A stretch of DNA of 7,260 nucleotides from Candidatus Pacearchaeota archaeon (GTDB lineage Archaea > Nanoarchaeota > Nanoarchaeia > Pacearchaeales > GW2011-AR1): assembly GCA_002690445.1 (NCBI GenBank), contig NZER01000028.1, forward strand, positions 1 to 7,260, written 5' to 3'. The notes beneath the pieces are model-generated. The model did not search any database. It was not told where the DNA came from and saw only the letters and a list, made by a program, of their open reading frames with translations. This document shows, piece by piece, positions 3,932-7,260 of the stretch. Positions within the stretch are counted from its first letter, which is position 1, and each line of letters begins with the position of its first letter. The position numbers and the translations under genes are program-made.

Positions 3932-5474
3932 ATTTAGTCCACATACCGGGAAACAGGCGGAGTTTCTTAAAGCCACTTCCGACTGGGTTTTTTACGGAGG
4001 AGCCCGGGGTGGGGGCAAGTCTCTCATGCTTGCATGGAAAGCTGCTCTCACCCCACGGAAATGGAGGTATAAGTACGGCTCTGGTGAGATATCACACAGA
4101 GAATACCAGACAATGATAAAGCTGGGTAAACAGCCTAAAATCATAATAGATAAAATCAGCATAGATTACCCGGATTATATTGCTTTACTTGTCAGGAGAA
4201 CATTCCCCCAGCTTGAAAGAAACCTGAAGCCAGAATGTGATAAGCTATATAGATTATATAACGCCACTTGGCAGGAGAGAAACAAATGTTATCAATTCCC
4301 ATCTGGAGCCAAAGTTTACCTTGTTCACTGTCAAGACCGCAGGGCTTTAGATAACTATATCGGGGGGAATTATAATTTTATCGGGATAGATGAAGCCAAT
4401 CAATTCCCTGAGACGTGGGTTGAAGAGCTTTCCACATCCGCCCGTACAGACAACAAAGAGTTAAAACCCCAGATATGTCTAACCAGCAACCCCGGTAATA
4501 TTGGTCATGTCTGGCTTAAAAGAAAGTTTGTTGAAAGATGTGAACCTGTTCCTGATGAGAAAATATATAGTGATACCTTTGATGTTGAGTATATGAAGAC
4601 AAAATCTGGCAGACCGTATAAAGACAGCGAAGGAATAACATGGCAGTTTATACCAGCTACTGTCTTCGATAATCCGACAATATTGAATAATGACCCTATA
4701 TATGTGAGAAGGCTTAAAAAATTAAATCCAATACTGCGCTCCATGTGGCTTGAGGGAAGATGGGATGTTTTTGCTGGAACCTTTTTTGATAACTGGAGTA
4801 TGACACATCATGTAATACCGCAGGAGAAGTTCCAATATGACAAGCACTTTAAGAGAGGGACTCACTCATTTTACAGGTTTTATGATTATGGTACAAAGGC
4901 TCCTTTTGTGTGTTTATTTGCTGCGGTAAATGAAGAAGGCGTTATGGTCATATTTGATGAAGTGGTAGAAACAGGATTGTCTGCATCACAGCAGGCACGG
5001 CTTGTTACCAAGCACGCTTGGAAGAAATACAAATTAAGGGCTACTGATTTTGATGAAGAGATTGCAGACCCCTCTTATTGGACGAAGCATGCAGCTGGTG
5101 AAGTTTTCTATTCCCCGGCTATGTATTATGAGGACGAAGGCATCTCTCTTTCTAAGGGAAATAACGATAGAAAAGCGGGCGCAAAAGTAGTGTATGAAGG
5201 GTTCAATATACCCAATGAGGGTGTCCCGCGCATAAGTTTTACAGAAAACTGTTTGTATTCCATTGAAACAATACCGAATTTACCATCTGCTGAAAACAAC
5301 CCAGAAGACATAGATACCAAAAGTGAAGATCACGCTTACGATGCACTAAGGTACGGTTGTATGAAGCTGTTGTTTGGTTTATTACCATCCTATCCGAAGG
5401 AAAAAAAGGGATGGAGAGAAGAGATGCTTAAAGAGAGAGGAGGCGCAAAAGGTGAAAACTGGAAAACTCTATGA
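3924..5474 (+). CDS. terL: Terminase large subunit (packaging ATPase and nuclease)
   Basis: The product has 516 residues and is a full-length large terminase. In the ATPase domain, Walker A is GGARGGGKS (25-33), Walker B is FIGIDE (152-157, with Asp156-Glu157), and the coupling motif is CLTSNPGN (185-192). The RNase H-like nuclease domain follows, with candidate metal ligands Asp321 in FYDYG, Asp345 in IFDEVV, Asp382 in ADPSY and Asp469/Asp473 in EDHAYDALRYG. The enzyme cuts concatemeric phage DNA and drives it into the procapsid through the portal. The start is GTG at 3924. The frame is closed by TGA at 3885 and the next Met lies after Walker A, so GTG is the only good choice (CTG at 3912 is the alternative). 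It has no Shine-Dalgarno sequence and overlaps the upstream stop by 8 bases. Its stop overlaps the portal start in ATGA. Confidence 0.97.
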   Translation: MPKFSPHTGKQAEFLKATSDWVFYGGARGGGKSLMLAWKAALTPRKWRYKYGSGEISHREYQTMIKLGKQPKIIIDKISIDYPDYIALLVRRTFPQLERNLKPECDKLYRLYNATWQERNKCYQFPSGAKVYLVHCQDRRALDNYIGGNYNFIGIDEANQFPETWVEELSTSARTDNKELKPQICLTSNPGNIGHVWLKRKFVERCEPVPDEKIYSDTFDVEYMKTKSGRPYKDSEGITWQFIPATVFDNPTILNNDPIYVRRLKKLNPILRSMWLEGRWDVFAGTFFDNWSMTHHVIPQEKFQYDKHFKRGTHSFYRFYDYGTKAPFVCLFAAVNEEGVMVIFDEVVETGLSASQQARLVTKHAWKKYKLRATDFDEEIADPSYWTKHAAGEVFYSPAMYYEDEGISLSKGNNDRKAGAKVVYEGFNIPNEGVPRISFTENCLYSIETIPNLPSAENNPEDIDTKSEDHAYDALRYGCMKLLFGLLPSYPKEKKGWREEMLKERGGAKGENWKTL

Positions 5475-7260
5475 GTTACGAATCCAAGGGTGCAAACACA
5501 GACCCGCGGTCAGACAAAGTAATAAAATGTTATAACTTTTCCAAGGAAGCGTTCGAAAACGCTAGACAGGGCAGTGAAAAGTCTGTCCGTTATATAAACA
5601 ACGAATCTTGGTCATCCTCAGAAACCGCTGCTGCCACAAAGCACGGAAAGCCCGCCCTTAAATATAATATTATAATACCTATCCTTTCTACCTTACAGGG
5701 TAACGAGCAGCTGAATCGTAGAAGGGCATCTTTCAAACCAACCACAATCCCTTCTGTTGATATAGCGAATATCGTACAGGGAAGATGGAATGCTATTAAC
5801 GATGAAGAAAATCTTGAAGAAAAGATACAAATAGCATTCATAGACGCGCTCTCTACAAGGGTTGGCGGCTGGATAGAGAGAACATTTGAGATAAACAGCG
5901 AAGGTTATCTTGATTTCTGTTATAGGGTTGTAAACAATATGCGTGTTTTTGTTGATCCTGAGACCCGTGCCAGCGACTTCAGGTTAAAGAATTGTCGTTG
6001 GATTATTAAAGAAGGCTGGGAAACTCTTGATGTTATTAAGAGTGAGTACGGTTTGAAGCCAGAGGATTACAAGAACGAACAAAGGGTTAACTGGTGGAAT
6101 CAACTTATAAAAACATTCCAAAGATTTAAAGATGAGATATATTCATCTGATACAGAAAATTACGATAAAGAAAATGACCGATACAAAGTTCTTGAAATGC
6201 AGGAGCGTGTCACTCAGAAGGTCTACAGGGTTTTTGATGGAGAGGCTTATTATAACTTAGAACCGAAGGAATTTGCTGCCGCAGCTAAGGAGACTCCCCA
6301 AATACAGAAGATAGCTGAACTTGATGAAGATAGAATACATGTAACAGTTATCATCCCATTTTTTGAAGACGCTGTCCTGATAGATGCTGACATGCCCAGC
6401 AAGATAGCTACATTTACTTTATTCCCGGTATTTTCATATAATTACAATATACAAGTTTCTGAACAGACCTCTCTTGTTGACTTGCTTATTGATGTACAGG
6501 ACGATATCAACAAAGGAAAATCGCAGGTGCGCGACTATGTAACCCAGATACTATCTGGCGGTGTATATATAGACAAAAGGGAAAAAGAAGCCATTAAACA
6601 GCTAAAACAAAAGGGTAACCAGCCCGGTCAGGTATATGAACTGCTTAACCCTGCCAACCCCCCTCAGAAAATGCCAATGGGAAATGTTCCCCCGGATATC
6701 ATGTTAAATGCTGAAAATTCTTATAATTATGCACAGCGGGTATCTTTAATAACGGAAGCCATGAGGGGAGAATCAGCACGATCTGGAGAATCTGGTGTTT
6801 TATTCCAGCGTAAAGTTCAGAGGGCTGCGGCTGCGATTAACCCCTATTTTCACAATATATCTAAGCTTAGAAAGGCTTTAGCGGAAGATTTTATAGATAA
6901 TTTTGCATACGTTTATGCTGAGGACGACAGGGTTATAAATATAAAGCAGACCAAAAACATATATCAGGAAGTAATAGTAAATCTAAATATGGCTGGCAAA
7001 GTAATTAACGAAGTCAGCAACCCCTCAGTTTTCGTAGAGTTAGATGAAGGTGAAGATAATATTACGCAGAAAGAAGACGATTTTAACTCTATGCTTGCTC
7101 TTATAAATATAATAGCTGGTATAAACCCGCAACTTGTTGATATAGAGTCACTTGTGGCGAATGCTCCAATACAGGGTGCAGATAAAATGGTTGAATATAT
7201 ACAGCAGGTCAAGGAATCTCAAGCTGGAGCCGCTGAACAGCAAAGACAAATAGATACTAC
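5471..7260 (+). CDS. Portal protein, P22-like (5' part; runs off the window)
   Basis: About 596 codons are open from ATG 5471 to the window edge with no stop. Portal proteins form the dodecameric ring at one capsid vertex through which DNA enters and leaves. Features pointing to a P22-like portal are IIIPILSTLQGNEQLNRRRA (about 66-85), the FVDPETRASDF turn (about 159-169), the segment EQTSLVDLLIDVQDDINKGK (about 331-350) near the middle, and GESGVLFQRKVQR (about 438-450), which precedes the stem-like helices. The visible C-terminal part becomes rich in Gln, Glu and Ala (QQVKESQAGAAEQQRQ), a likely coiled coil. P22 portals are about 725 residues, so perhaps a fifth is missing beyond the edge. 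The start overlaps the terminase stop (ATGA), the usual order and coupling for these two genes. Minus-strand frames inside it are shadows. Confidence 0.9.
   Translation, partial: MSYESKGANTDPRSDKVIKCYNFSKEAFENARQGSEKSVRYINNESWSSSETAAATKHGKPALKYNIIIPILSTLQGNEQLNRRRASFKPTTIPSVDIANIVQGRWNAINDEENLEEKIQIAFIDALSTRVGGWIERTFEINSEGYLDFCYRVVNNMRVFVDPETRASDFRLKNCRWIIKEGWETLDVIKSEYGLKPEDYKNEQRVNWWNQLIKTFQRFKDEIYSSDTENYDKENDRYKVLEMQERVTQKVYRVFDGEAYYNLEPKEFAAAAKETPQIQKIAELDEDRIHVTVIIPFFEDAVLIDADMPSKIATFTLFPVFSYNYNIQVSEQTSLVDLLIDVQDDINKGKSQVRDYVTQILSGGVYIDKREKEAIKQLKQKGNQPGQVYELLNPANPPQKMPMGNVPPDIMLNAENSYNYAQRVSLITEAMRGESARSGESGVLFQRKVQRAAAAINPYFHNISKLRKALAEDFIDNFAYVYAEDDRVINIKQTKNIYQEVIVNLNMAGKVINEVSNPSVFVELDEGEDNITQKEDDFNSMLALINIIAGINPQLVDIESLVANAPIQGADKMVEYIQQVKESQAGAAEQQRQIDT

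Noticed and set aside
5590..5841. Minus-strand reading frame inside the portal gene
   Set aside because: It is antisense to a clear portal coding region with no ribosome binding site or recognisable product; the same holds for the frames at 6964-7212, 4505-4744 and 5126-5320.
1..7260. Stop-codon reassignment, as in some phages of gut bacteria
   Set aside because: TAA, TAG and TGA all end well-supported genes at sensible overlaps, and the long terminase and portal frames contain none of them internally.

Overview
The window is a piece of a double-stranded DNA bacteriophage or prophage. The decisive evidence is a complete large terminase gene followed immediately by a P22-like portal gene, preceded by a run of very small genes that include a phage-type replication initiator and a DnaG-type CHC2 zinc finger. 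All supported genes are on the + strand. All three stop codons end genes, so the genetic code looks standard. The DNA is moderately AT-rich. The replication initiator (two-part architecture, closing in a 'FYESKGWYVGKGKMKSW' block) and the small IGD-type proteins remind me of phages and prophages of Bacteroidota. Several starts also lack a clear Shine-Dalgarno sequence, which fits that group. This host assignment is an impression from sequence style, not a demonstrated fact.

Layout. Positions 2-1080 hold small early or accessory genes: an IGD-type small protein, a miniature SET-domain protein, a charged helical protein, a MerR/excisionase-like helix-turn-helix protein, and a 55-codon basic protein. 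Positions 1058-2391 hold the replication initiator, a second IGD-type protein started by TTG, an unknown protein started by GTG, and a small zinc-ribbon protein. Positions 2372-3330 hold a second zinc-ribbon protein, a PD-(D/E)XK nuclease-like protein, and a stand-alone CHC2 primase zinc finger. Positions 3365-3931 encode a protein with a possible ExE-type nuclease motif. Positions 3924-5474 are the large terminase, and 5471 to the right edge is the portal, which runs off the window.

The genes are packed almost without gaps. Nearly every pair overlaps by 1 to 29 bases, and the only spacers are 10 and 34 bases long. No convincing promoter, terminator, RNA gene, CRISPR or insertion sequence is visible. 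The whole window therefore reads as one polycistronic unit that passes from replication and DNA metabolism into packaging. Its start and end lie outside the window.

How the genes may work together (inference): the winged-helix initiator and CHC2 zinc finger would take part in starting phage DNA synthesis. The PD-(D/E)XK protein would process DNA. The terminase would cut and pump DNA through the portal. No recognisable small terminase subunit precedes the large one; the position is taken by the candidate ExE nuclease. The points most worth follow-up are that candidate nuclease, the 96-codon SET protein, the solitary CHC2 finger, and the tandem repeat at the junction of two zinc-ribbon genes.
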